From Achromobacter xylosoxidans (GTDB taxonomy: Bacteria; Pseudomonadota; Gammaproteobacteria; Burkholderiales; Burkholderiaceae_B), in assembly GCF_001457475.1 (NCBI RefSeq), contig NZ_LN831029.1, forward strand, positions 2,604,001 through 2,668,000: a stretch of 64,000 nt of DNA, in the 5' to 3' direction. Both the position numbers and the translations under genes were made by a program. Shown one piece after another: positions 47,830 through 55,516 of the stretch. A model generated the notes under the pieces. The model was not told where the DNA came from and did not search any database. It was given only the letters and a program-made list of their open reading frames with translations. Each line of letters begins with the position of its first letter. Position 1 is the stretch's first letter.

Positions 47830-47871
47830 CGTGCCTGGCGACGCGTGCTGGGCGAAGCGTGCTGGGCGAAG
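47830..47871. repeat. Three tandem 14-bp repeats upstream of a LysR gene
   Basis: CGTGCTGGGCGAAG occurs twice exactly (47844-47857, 47858-47871), preceded by a related copy CGTGCCTGGCGACG (47830-47843, 11 of 14 identical). They lie in the 171-base gap between the SDR gene and the LysR gene, possibly regulator-binding repeats or slippage products. Confidence 0.6.
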
Positions 47872-47960
47872 CCGCCGTCGGATGCCCGCGACGGCTGCCG
47901 GAGCGGCTATGCTGTCACGGGCGGCGGGGTGCCGCCGGCACTGCCGCAAACCGGGGGAGC

Positions 47961-48869
47961 ATGGACAGGTTCGAACAGTATCGCGTCTTCGCGCAAGTGG
48001 CGGAGATGGGCAGTTTCATCAAGGCCGCCAACGCGCTGGAGCTGCCGCGCGCTTCCGTCTCGGCCGCCGTCCAGCAGCTGGAAGCGCAACTGGGCGCGCG
48101 ACTGCTGCACCGGACCACGCGCCAGGTGCGCCTGACCGCCGATGGCGCCCAGTTGCTGGAGCGCTTGCGGCCGCTGCTGTCCGAAGTCGAGGACATCGAC
48201 CACCTGTTCCAGCAAAGCCAGCGCCAGGTGTCCGGCCGGCTCAACGTCGACGTGCCCAGCCGCATCGCGCGCCGCCTGGTGGCGCCGGCGCTGCCGGGCC
48301 TGCTGCGGCGCCACCCCCGATTGCAACTGGCGCTGGGGTCCAGCGACCGCGCCATCGACCTGATCCAGGAAGGCGTCGACTGCGCGGTGCGCGTCGGCGC
48401 GCTGCACGACAGCAGCTTGGTGTCGCGGCCGCTGGGCAATATCGGCCTGGTCAATTGCGCCAGTCCCGCCTATCTGCGCGACCAGGGCGTGCCCCATGCG
48501 CCGGACGAATTGCCGGCGGGGCATTGGATGGTGGGCTACGCCTCGCCCACCACGGGGCGCGAACTACCCTGGGAGGTGGTGGCCGACGACGGCGGCCGCC
48601 GGCTCATCGCGGTGCCCAGCCGGGTGGTGGTGAACAACGCCGAAAGCTATATCGCCTGCTGCCTGGCGGGCCTGGGGCTGATCCAGATTCCGCGCTTCGA
48701 CGTGCAGGACCTGCTGGAAGCGGGCGAACTGGTGGAAGTCATGCCGGCGCATCGCGCCGCGCCCATGCCGGTGGCATTGCTGTATCCGCACCGGCGGCAG
48801 CGTTCGCGCCGGTTGGCGGTGTTCCTGGAGTGGTTCGAGGAATTGATGCGCAGGCACCTGGAGGCCTGA
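47961..48869 (+). CDS. LysR-type transcriptional regulator
   Basis: A 302-residue LysR protein with an N-terminal helix-turn-helix (YRVFAQVAEMGSFIKAANALELPRASVSAAVQQLEAQLG, about residues 6-44) and effector domain (GRLNVDVPSRIARRLVAPALPGLLRRHPRLQLAL; ESYIACCLAGLGLIQIPRFDV). The style is of the CrgA-like subgroup that often controls SDR or quinone reductase genes. It lies downstream of, and parallel to, an SDR gene. Start at ATG 47961 after GGGGGAG. The target is uncertain because no gene is divergent from it. Confidence 0.92.
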   Translation: MDRFEQYRVFAQVAEMGSFIKAANALELPRASVSAAVQQLEAQLGARLLHRTTRQVRLTADGAQLLERLRPLLSEVEDIDHLFQQSQRQVSGRLNVDVPSRIARRLVAPALPGLLRRHPRLQLALGSSDRAIDLIQEGVDCAVRVGALHDSSLVSRPLGNIGLVNCASPAYLRDQGVPHAPDELPAGHWMVGYASPTTGRELPWEVVADDGGRRLIAVPSRVVVNNAESYIACCLAGLGLIQIPRFDVQDLLEAGELVEVMPAHRAAPMPVALLYPHRRQRSRRLAVFLEWFEELMRRHLEA

Positions 48870-48895
48870 CGGCGTGAGCCGGGGCTGACAGGGGA

Positions 48896-48930
48896 GGCGA
48901 AAGGGGGCGCGAAAGGGCGGCGCGAAAGGG
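48896..48930. repeat. Three short GGCGCGAAAGGG repeats
   Basis: GGCGCGAAAGGG occurs at 48906-48917 and 48919-48930, with a shortened copy GGCGAAAGGG at 48896-48905. They lie between the ends of two convergent genes. Significance unknown. Confidence 0.5.
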
Positions 48931-48964
48931 TTGCGCACGAAGAGGGCGCGCCAAAGCGAAGGGA

Positions 48965-48985
48965 GCGCGGCAATCGTTGCCGCGC
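48965..48985 (-). terminator. Hairpin after the yjfB-like gene
   Basis: GCGCGGCAA, loop TCG, TTGCCGCGC (9-bp stem) is 11 bases past the stop of the minus-strand yjfB-like gene. Only short T runs follow, so termination strength is uncertain. Confidence 0.45.
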
Positions 48986-48996
48986 GCCAGGGCGAT

Positions 48997-49191
48997 TTAT
49001 GCCTGGGTATTGATGCGGGTGCCGATCTTGCCGTCGATGGCGACGACCGGCAGGGACTGCATCAGCGTGGCGACCGTGTCGGCCTGGGCGTTGATGGCTT
49101 TCTTGGTGACGCGGGCCTGGACTTCCTGCATCAGCTGCGCATCACGCATGGCCAGGCCGGTGTTCACGGTGTTGCTGACGGAAAGATCCAT
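48997..49191 (-). CDS. YjfB-family putative motility protein
   Basis: A 64-residue protein matching the small YjfB putative-motility family: MDLSVSNTVNTGLAMRDAQLMQEVQARVTKKAINAQADTVATLMQSLP. The pattern VTKKAINAQ and the terminal INTQA are characteristic. Family members are short, predicted helical, and found in flagellated bacteria, but their function is not established. It lies just outside the flagellin gene on the same strand. A CAGGA ribosome-binding site precedes the start, and a small hairpin (CCGGAC-GGC-GTCCGG, 49215-49229) lies in its leader. Confidence 0.75.
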   Translation of the reverse strand: MDLSVSNTVNTGLAMRDAQLMQEVQARVTKKAINAQADTVATLMQSLPVVAIDGKIGTRINTQA

Positions 49192-49304
49192 GGTGGGGAG
49201 TCCTGTGAGGCTTGCCGGACGGCGTCCGGGACAGATGGATTATGCGTGATTATTGCGTACTTCAACGTCTCGCGGTGAAATTCTCGGACGAAGATTGCGC
49301 AGGG

Positions 49305-50176
49305 TCAGGGTTGGGCCGGGCACTCCTTGACGGCGCCCCAGCCCTGGTTCGGGCCGCAATACAGCTTGCGCGCCGCCCAGGCGCAATCGGGGCGTTCGAA
49401 AAAACCCAGCGTGGCGCAGCGCGCCAGTTCGGCTTTCAGGTTGTCGACCCAGGCATGCGGATTCTCGGCGGGGATCTCGGTGATGCGCAACGTGGGCTTG
49501 GGCATGGCGGGGCTGTCCGCGTGTGGAGCGGCGCCTTCGCGGGCCGGGATGGCGGCTGCGGCGGGCGCCGCGCTCGCGGCGGACTGGCCCTGGGTGTGCG
49601 GCGTCGGCGCGGCGTCGTCAGGCGACGGCGCGGCGGAAGGGGGACGCTGTCCGTGGCGCCCGGCTGCGGCGGGGGCGCATCGGCGGTGCGCGGCGCAATC
49701 GGAGCCGCGGGCGAGCGCGGGTCCGACGGCCGGGCGGCCTCCGGTCCCACGCCCGGCGGCGCGCCCAGGGGTACGCGCACCGGACCGGCGGCGGATGCGC
49801 CCGTGCGCCCGGCATCGGGCGTGCTCCAGGAAACCACCAACAGCACCAGGGCGCCATAGATCGCCAGGGTGTAGAGCACCGTCAGCGTGGCGTAGCCCAC
49901 CCGTTTGCCGGTGATCGGCGTGGCGTCTTCACGCCCCAGCAGGCTGCGCCAGCCGACCAGGGCGGCGCCGGGCGCGCTGATCAGCCACCAGCCCAGCCGC
50001 TTGAGCGGGCCGGGACGGCGCGGGATCGAAGCCTGGACCTGCGCGGCCAGCAGTTCGCGCAAGGCGCGGTTTTCTTCGCGCAGGCGCTGGGTGTGGGGGT
50101 CCACCGGCGCCTGGTCGTCTTGATCCGTGGTGCCGTCATGCCGCGTAGCGAGTGGATCGGGAGGCGTGGTGGTCAT
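49305..50176 (-). pseudogene. Frameshifted membrane protein gene of unknown function
   Basis: Two overlapping frames make one interrupted gene. The upstream frame (start 50176) encodes a charged N-terminus with a short coiled coil (HTQRLREENRALRELLAAQVQ), amphipathic and membrane segments (YATLTVLYTLAIYGALVLLVV) and a Pro/Ala-rich stretch up to about TDSVPLPP. It then degenerates into Arg/Pro-rich out-of-frame sequence and stops at 49436. The other frame carries a sensible acidic/Pro-Ala linker and a Cys-containing C-terminus (ARCATLGFFERPDCAWAARKLYCG) to 49305. The switch maps to a G5 run (49639-49643); a sixth G would restore a single protein of about 290 residues. It is either a true pseudogene or a sequencing error; a programmed shift is possible but less likely. 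Function unrecognised. Confidence 0.7.
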
Positions 50177-50249
50177 ATTACGAAAAATATAGATACAAAA
50201 GCGTGCGAGGGCAATTATGAAGGCCCGCGGCGTGTCTCAAAAAAGCGAG

Positions 50250-50270
50250 AAGGTGGCAAAAAGCCACCTT
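50250..50270 (-). terminator. Candidate terminator AAGGTGGC-TTTTT-GCCACCTT
   Basis: An 8-bp perfect stem with a 5-base loop. On the minus strand a run of six T (complement of A 50239-50244) lies 5 bases after the stem. It lies 74 bases before the start of the frameshifted gene, so it would isolate that gene from fliC transcription. Confidence 0.5.
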
Positions 50271-50460
50271 CCACGATCGCTTGGAAGCCCGGGCGATTCG
50301 TGGGCCCGGTGCGCAGCGGCAGTCCACGCGCGCGCAACGGCGCAAGCGCGGCCGGGAACGAAGGAGGTGCGGGGAATGAGGCGCCGAAAGCGTGCAAACC
50401 GCGGCCCGATGGCGCGTTGCCGCCGGCCTTGGGGCGGGACCTTGGGGAGGCGTAAATGCA

Positions 50461-50486
50461 AACAAGCCGGCTTGCGCCGGCTTGTT
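50461..50486 (-). terminator. Candidate fliC terminator
   Basis: AACAAGCCGGC, 4-base loop, GCCGGCTTGTT form an 11-bp perfect stem 90 bases after the fliC stop. On the minus strand it runs into TTTGCATTTA, a broken T-rich tail. Likely the main transcript end for flagellin. Confidence 0.6.
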
Positions 50487-50576
50487 GTGCGGCCGGGTGC
50501 GAGGCACCCGGCGCGGGAGGCGGGCAGGGCGTGCCTTGCGGCCCGCGTTGCCCAACCGTCAGGCGTTGCGGCGTGA

Positions 50577-52325
50577 TTAACGCAGCAGCGACAGAACGGT
50601 TTGCGGCACTTGGTTGGCTTGCGCCAGAACCGAAGTGCCAGCCTGTTGCAGGATCTGAGCCTTCGACATGTTCGACACTTCCGTGGCGTAGTCCGCGTCT
50701 TGAATACGCGAGCGGGCCGACGACAGGTTGTTCACGACGTTGTTCAGGTTGGCGATGGTCGATTCCAGGCGGTTCTGCACAGCACCCAGTTCGCCCGTCA
50801 GCTTGTCCAGCTTGGTGAAGGCCGAGTCCAGCGTCTTGAGCGGGTCGGTGGTCTTGTCGCCCTTGCTGGTGGTTTCGAACGTCATCTTGCCGGCGCTGTT
50901 GATGAACAGCTGCTTGCCAATGCTGTCGGCGTTGGGATCGACGCCGGTGGCGACGTCCGCGGCGGCGCCAGCCTTGGTGTACGTGTTGCCGCCCGCGATG
51001 GCCTGGATCTTGCCCGAGATCTGGTCGAATTCGAAGCGTTGAACCGTCTTGGACGTGGTCGACAGTTCCTGCTTGTCGTTGACGTACAGGTTCTGGCCAC
51101 CTTGCTGCACCAGGCCGTTTTCGTCCACCACGACGGTTGCGGACAACACACCCGAACCCATGGTGATGGTGGCGGTCTTGGTCGCGCCCAGGCCGTCGAT
51201 GGCGCTGAGCACTTCGGCGGTGGTGGCGGTCGTCTGGAACGAGATGTCCGCGGTACCGGTCGCTTGGCTCTTGTACGTCGTGCCGTTGACGGTCAGTTGG
51301 ACACCCGCAGCGGTGCCGGCGGTGCCCATGAAGCCCGTCAGGTTGGCTACGGTCGCCTGGTTCCAGTTACCGCCGTTGTCGGTGGTCGACAGGTTGCCGG
51401 CGGTGTCGTAGTACAGCGCATTGCCATTGGCATCGGAAATCTTGCCGTCGGAGGCGATCTGGATGCTGACTTCCTGCGTATTGTTCTTGTACGTGGCGGT
51501 GGCCGGCGTGGAGCCGATCTTGCTTGTGATCGCCGTGGCGACGTTGGCGCCCGTATCCACCTTGTTGTAGGTGAAGTTGCCGGCGGCGGCATCGTACTTG
51601 TAGACGGTGGTCGCAGTGGCTCCCTGGACCGAAACGGTGTTGCCGTCGCTCAGCTTGCCCAGCACATCAGCGGCCGAAGCGCTGGTGTTCTTGGTGGTGA
51701 CGTCGTATTGGTTGGGCTGGCCAGGCACAGCGCCGACGTTCGGGCCGGTCAGGTCGTTGACGTTGGCGGCGCGGTTCTGCACAACGCCCTTGCCGTTGAC
51801 GTTGAAGCCGTCCAGGCCCAGCGTCTTGACGCTGATTTCGGTCAGGTTCAGGGTGATGGTTTCACCGTCGTTGGCGCCGACTTGCAGGGTCAGCGGCTTG
51901 GCCGAACCCGACAGGACCTTCACGCCGTTGAAGTCGGTTTGTTGCGAGATACGGTCGATGTCGGCCAGACGCTGGTTGATTTCGTCTTGCATCGAATCCA
52001 GCTGCTCTTGCGAGTAGCTGCCGTTGCCGGCCTGCACGGCCAGTTCGCGGACACGCTGCAGGTGGGTGTTGACTTCGGAGGCGGCGCCTTCCGTCGTCTG
52101 GGCCAGCGAGATGCCGTCGTTGGCGTTACGGGCGGCTTGGGTCAGGCCCTTGACGTTCGCGGTGAAGCGGTTGGCAATGGCCATGCCGGCGGCGTCGTCC
52201 TTGGCGCTGTTGATGCGCAGGCCCGACGACAGGCGTTCGATGGCGGTACCCAGGGCGGACTGGGACTTGTTCAGGTTGTTCTGGGCAACCAGCGACAAGT
52301 AGTTGGTGTTGATGACTGCAGCCAT
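50577..52325 (-). CDS. fliC: Flagellin with long central variable region
   Basis: A 582-residue flagellin, the filament subunit. The conserved N-terminal D0/D1 (AAVINTNYLSLVAQNNLNKSQSALGTAIERLSSGLRINSAKDD) spans to about residue 170. The C-terminal D1/D0 (LDSAFTKLDKLTGELGAVQNRLESTIANLNNVVNNLSSARSRIQDADYATE and QAGTSVLAQANQVPQTVLSLLR) covers about 490-582. The roughly 320-residue Thr/Asn/Gly-rich middle is the surface-exposed D2/D3 part and makes this protein much longer than minimal flagellins. The start at 52325 (MAAVINTN) is preceded by a long leader and a sigma-28 promoter. The base composition is less GC-rich than the surroundings, as is common for flagellin genes. Confidence 0.97.
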   Translation of the reverse strand: MAAVINTNYLSLVAQNNLNKSQSALGTAIERLSSGLRINSAKDDAAGMAIANRFTANVKGLTQAARNANDGISLAQTTEGAASEVNTHLQRVRELAVQAGNGSYSQEQLDSMQDEINQRLADIDRISQQTDFNGVKVLSGSAKPLTLQVGANDGETITLNLTEISVKTLGLDGFNVNGKGVVQNRAANVNDLTGPNVGAVPGQPNQYDVTTKNTSASAADVLGKLSDGNTVSVQGATATTVYKYDAAAGNFTYNKVDTGANVATAITSKIGSTPATATYKNNTQEVSIQIASDGKISDANGNALYYDTAGNLSTTDNGGNWNQATVANLTGFMGTAGTAAGVQLTVNGTTYKSQATGTADISFQTTATTAEVLSAIDGLGATKTATITMGSGVLSATVVVDENGLVQQGGQNLYVNDKQELSTTSKTVQRFEFDQISGKIQAIAGGNTYTKAGAAADVATGVDPNADSIGKQLFINSAGKMTFETTSKGDKTTDPLKTLDSAFTKLDKLTGELGAVQNRLESTIANLNNVVNNLSSARSRIQDADYATEVSNMSKAQILQQAGTSVLAQANQVPQTVLSLLR

Positions 52326-52431
52326 GTTTAGGCTCCCAAGAGAGAAAGGCTTCTTCAAACCGGGCAGCTAGGCCGCCCAACTGTGTAACGGGAATACGCA
52401 TTTTTGGTGCGATAGTTCTTCCGTTGCCAGG

Positions 52432-52458
52432 ATTACGGCGCCCCAGGATCGTTCTTTA
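52432..52458 (-). promoter_or_regulatory. Sigma-28 (FliA) promoter of fliC
   Basis: On the minus strand, TAAAGAAC (52458-52451), an 11-base spacer and GCCGTAAT (52439-52432) fit the consensus TAAAGTTT-N11-GCCGATAA at 5 and 5-6 of 8 positions with exact spacing. It sits about 105 bases before the fliC start codon. FliA itself is encoded 2 kb upstream. Confidence 0.75.
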
Positions 52459-52517
52459 GGGCAAAACTCAAGAATTCTCAAATTTTTTGGGGGCCGAGTC
52501 TGAAGAGGCCTCAATCG

Positions 52518-54116
52518 TCAGTGCAGCACCGCCATCTTTTGCAGATTGGCCAGGACTTGCTTGAGCAGATCCTGGGCGATCGCGTCCAGATTGGTCGCGT
52601 TCTTCACGGATTGGCCGCTGGGGTGCCGCAGCTTGTTGGCGGCCAGCGCGGTACGCAACTGATTGCGCAGCGCGACCAGGGTCTGCTTGCCGTCCAGCCG
52701 GTCCATGACGAACTTGATGATTTCGTCGGTGGGTGGATTCAATGTCTGGTGCCACAGGTTGTACGCGCCAACTTGCGTCTGCTGCGTCGCAAGCAGGGAG
52801 GCCAGGCCGGGGATGAGCCGGGGCTTGGCGGATATCCTGTCCTGGTACGGAGCCGGCTCCAGCCGATACTGCAAGGCGCCCATATTGAGCAGCGTCACCA
52901 GGTGCACATATATGGTCGTGTCCAGTTCTTCTTCGCTGAGTCCGGTGGCATGGGGGCGGACGAGGCTGCGTAATTCGGAAAAAGGAACGGTGGCCGGCCA
53001 CGCCAGGCGCAGACGGTCGACCAGTGCGATGAGTCCTGGATCGGACGTCGTCAAGGTTTTTCCCGTGCGTCCTTGATAACGGTGTTCGCCCGGGGGCGAG
53101 TCCGCGGCGTCCGGGGGCGCCAGGTCCAGTAGCGCCGTGAAATGCATATCGGCAAATCCACTGGCTTCGGGTTGTTCCAGCGCGTTGGCCGCTTGGTCGG
53201 CATGGACAAGCAGGCTGCGTCGGAATTGGCGCCCGATCGCGATATCCAGAAATTGCTCGCGCACAGCACGGTCGAACCCTTGCGATACCTGTTGATGGTG
53301 CGCGGCAACGTGGTTGCCGTAGTTGGTCGATATCGACGTTTCCGGCATTGCATCAGCCAGATAGGCCAGGCGGTGTTGCTGTGCCTGGGCAACGAACTCC
53401 AGGAAGTAGCAGGGCGAATTTACCGCTTCCAGGTACTCGTGCTGTAGATAATGGTTGGGTTGTGAGCGCAAATGTTGGGCAAGGTGGCGTATCGCAATCG
53501 CTTGCGCATTGGATTCAGCTGTGCCGTGCTCCAGCATGGAGAGTATTTCCCGCGCTTTGGTCAGCTTTTCTGCGCTGGTGCTGGCGCCGAACGTGCCCAG
53601 CACGAGCGCGTCGCGCACCACCTCCGAGACTTTCCAACCGGGATAAGTGTTGTAGCTGATATACGCTACGCCGGCCGGCGCCAGATTCTCGCGGCAGACT
53701 CGCATGAGCCCCTCGCGAACCTCCGCGGGAATCCAACTGTAGACGCCGTGCGTGATGATGTAGTCGAACTGGCCGAAATCCGGGGTGATGTCTGTCAGGC
53801 TCATGGCGAGCAACTCGATATTGCGCAGCCCGAGCCGCTCGATGACCTGGCGGCCTTCCGACACCTGTGCCGAGGATAGGTCCACGCCGACGATTTTTGC
53901 GTCGGGGTGGGCAGCCGCGAAAGGCAGGAGATTGCCGCCCGCCGCGCATCCGATTTCCAGGACGCGCGCCTGATTGAGCGGCGGCGCCGCGTGTCCGAAC
54001 AGATGGGCTACCGCCCGCAGTTGGCCTGGCGCGCTATGGGAGATGGCGTTTGAAACATAGGGCGTTTCGTCGTAGGCGTTGGAAATCGCCTGGTTCAACA
54101 GATCGGGTTCGGTCAT
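52518..54116 (-). CDS. Class I methyltransferase with regulatory domain, candidate flagellin methyltransferase
   Basis: A 532-residue protein. Its N-terminal Rossmann domain has motif I RVLEIGCAAGGNLLPFAAAHP (residues 51-71), acidic VGVDLSSAQVSEGRQ (Asp79), DYIITHGVYSWIP (118-130) and ISYNTYPGWKVSEVVRDA. The middle and C-terminal parts (about 190-532) are helical and match the 'methyltransferase regulatory domain' architecture. The ITHGxxSW and SYNxYPGW patterns are those I associate with rickettsial protein lysine methyltransferases that modify outer-membrane protein B. Located between fliA and fliC on the same strand, it is a candidate for flagellin lysine methylation in place of a FliB-type enzyme (inference). 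Codon and base composition look less GC-rich than the average here. Confidence 0.75.
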   Translation of the reverse strand: MTEPDLLNQAISNAYDETPYVSNAISHSAPGQLRAVAHLFGHAAPPLNQARVLEIGCAAGGNLLPFAAAHPDAKIVGVDLSSAQVSEGRQVIERLGLRNIELLAMSLTDITPDFGQFDYIITHGVYSWIPAEVREGLMRVCRENLAPAGVAYISYNTYPGWKVSEVVRDALVLGTFGASTSAEKLTKAREILSMLEHGTAESNAQAIAIRHLAQHLRSQPNHYLQHEYLEAVNSPCYFLEFVAQAQQHRLAYLADAMPETSISTNYGNHVAAHHQQVSQGFDRAVREQFLDIAIGRQFRRSLLVHADQAANALEQPEASGFADMHFTALLDLAPPDAADSPPGEHRYQGRTGKTLTTSDPGLIALVDRLRLAWPATVPFSELRSLVRPHATGLSEEELDTTIYVHLVTLLNMGALQYRLEPAPYQDRISAKPRLIPGLASLLATQQTQVGAYNLWHQTLNPPTDEIIKFVMDRLDGKQTLVALRNQLRTALAANKLRHPSGQSVKNATNLDAIAQDLLKQVLANLQKMAVLH

Positions 54117-54323
54117 CTTGGAGTCCGTGTCGAGGCGGCCGCAACTTTGGCCGCTTGGTCGCGCGCGTAGGCAAAGGCATTGTGCAGGCGACAGCCTATC
54201 AGCCGATGGTGGATGCGGAAGGCTTGAAAAAGGGCGGAAAGAGCCCGGGTTTCGGCAGGTCGGAGGCCGACCCAGACTGGTCCCGGATTTGTGCGGGCCA
54301 CGGCGGCACGAACGTGCGCGGCT

Positions 54324-55085
54324 TCAGATGATCTGCGCGATCTGCCCTTCCTGGGGCAGGTCCTGCCAGGCCTGTTCGCGCAGCTTGGCGCGGATGCGGG
54401 CGGTGGCCTGCGAGCGCAGCTGGCAGACGCGGGCCTCGGTCACGTTCATGATCGCGCCGATTTCCTTCAGGTTCAGGCCTTGCTCGTAGCACAACGACAA
54501 CAACAGCTTCTCGCGGTCGGGCAGCGAGTCGATGGCGTGGATCAGCGCCTGGCGGAAATCACCGGCCAGCAGGGAATCGAGCGGATTGCCGCTGGCCGCG
54601 CCGTGGTTCAGCGTGGCGGTCCAGTCGGACTGGCCGGAGCCCGAGCCCGTATCGGGTTCGGTCGCGAAATCCTCGTAGTGGACGATCTGCACACCCTGCG
54701 CGTCGTGCAGAAGCGTCTGATATTCGTTCAGCGGGATCTCCATCTGCTGGGCGATCTCGGCTTCCGTGGGCGCGCGCATCAGTCGCTGTTCCAGCGACTG
54801 GATGGCCTGTTCGATCTTGCGGGCCTTGGCGCGCACGCTGCGCGGCAGCCAATCCTGGCCGCGCAGCTCATCGAGCATGGCGCCGCGGATGCGGGTGGTG
54901 GCGTAGGTCTCGAACTGCGCGTCGGCCGTTTCCTGGTAACGCCGCACGGCGTCCAGCAGGCCGATCATGCCGGCCTGGATCAGGTCGTCCAGTTCGACGC
55001 TGGCGGGCAGCCGGGCGAGCAATTGCAGGGCCAGCTTCCGCACTAGCGGGGCATATTCGACCAAGCTGTCATCTGCGTGGGGCAT
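54324..55085 (-). CDS. fliA: Flagellar RNA polymerase sigma factor FliA (sigma-28)
   Basis: A 253-residue sigma-70-family factor that transcribes late flagellar genes such as fliC. Region 2 is ASVELDDLIQAGMIGLLDAVRRYQ and FETYATTRIRGAMLDELRGQDWLPRSVR (residues 25-85), region 3 EQRLMRAPTEAEIAQQM, and region 4 SLPDREKLLLSLCYEQGLNLKEIGAIMNVTEARVCQLRSQA (about 200-240). The length is as expected (about 240). The start at 55085 (MPHADDSL) is the first ATG near the homology; the frame is open to 55181. Anti-sigma factor flgM is not in the window. Confidence 0.95.
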   Translation of the reverse strand: MPHADDSLVEYAPLVRKLALQLLARLPASVELDDLIQAGMIGLLDAVRRYQETADAQFETYATTRIRGAMLDELRGQDWLPRSVRAKARKIEQAIQSLEQRLMRAPTEAEIAQQMEIPLNEYQTLLHDAQGVQIVHYEDFATEPDTGSGSGQSDWTATLNHGAASGNPLDSLLAGDFRQALIHAIDSLPDREKLLLSLCYEQGLNLKEIGAIMNVTEARVCQLRSQATARIRAKLREQAWQDLPQEGQIAQII

Positions 55086-55516
55086 TGCGGGAGTGTCAGG
55101 CGGTGTCCATCGTGACGCATTGTCGGTTGTTGTCAATTTGCGACATTGTCGACAAACGCGCGGCTGCGCTAAAGCTAGCAAGATTCTGTCATCGGCAAGG
55201 TGTCATTGTCGGTAAAAGACGGTATTTCATTCCTTAAAGCACGCAACGTTTTGAATGCTTATTTGCCAAATTGACGTACATTTGTGAGGACTTTCTATGT
55301 CAAGGTGTATCTAAAGTCTCAAGTTGCGCAATATCAACAAAGATTTGTCATATAAGTCATAGAAAATGACATGACCTGTGGTAAATTTTACTTAAATTGC
55401 GAACAAATGGTACATTTCGCATTAAAACAGGATGCAGCGGGCAGGGTGCAACAGATGTTGCCAAATGCTTTTGGTTATCAAGCCCCTTCGGTGGGATAGG
55501 GAATAGGGAGTCGGGC
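55086..55516. promoter_or_regulatory. Divergent, AT-rich fliA-flhD control region
   Basis: This 431-base gap is strikingly AT-rich (55170-55440) in GC-rich DNA. It contains the starts of fliA (minus) and flhDC (plus), the master regulators, and three CATTGTCG repeats. The flhD GTG start is preceded by GGGAG. I found no convincing -35/-10 pair. The AT content makes nucleoid-protein or two-component control plausible. Confidence 0.6.
55118..55212. repeat. Three CATTGTCG repeats between fliA and flhD
   Basis: CATTGTCGG at 55118-55126, CATTGTCGA at 55144-55152 and CATTGTCGG at 55204-55212 lie on the plus strand, 26 and 60 bases apart. The middle copy overlaps the 10-base palindrome TTGTCGACAA (55146-55155). 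They lie directly upstream of fliA and are candidate binding sites for a flagellar regulator. Confidence 0.5.

Larger units (their letters stand above)
50177..50576 (-). other. Gene-free region downstream of fliC with two hairpins
   Basis: This 400-base stretch follows the flagellin gene on the minus strand and precedes the frameshifted gene. It holds the hairpins at 50461-50486 and 50250-50270 (listed separately) and an A-tract at 50239-50244. Open frames within it have no protein-like features. Confidence 0.5.

Noticed and set aside
50178..50555. 125-codon minus-strand frame downstream of fliC
   Set aside because: It covers two hairpins and an A-tract and its translation is Arg/Pro rich; no homology features.
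54113..54301. 62-codon minus-strand frame before the methyltransferase gene
   Set aside because: No good ribosome-binding site, no conserved features, and it overlaps the start of the methyltransferase.
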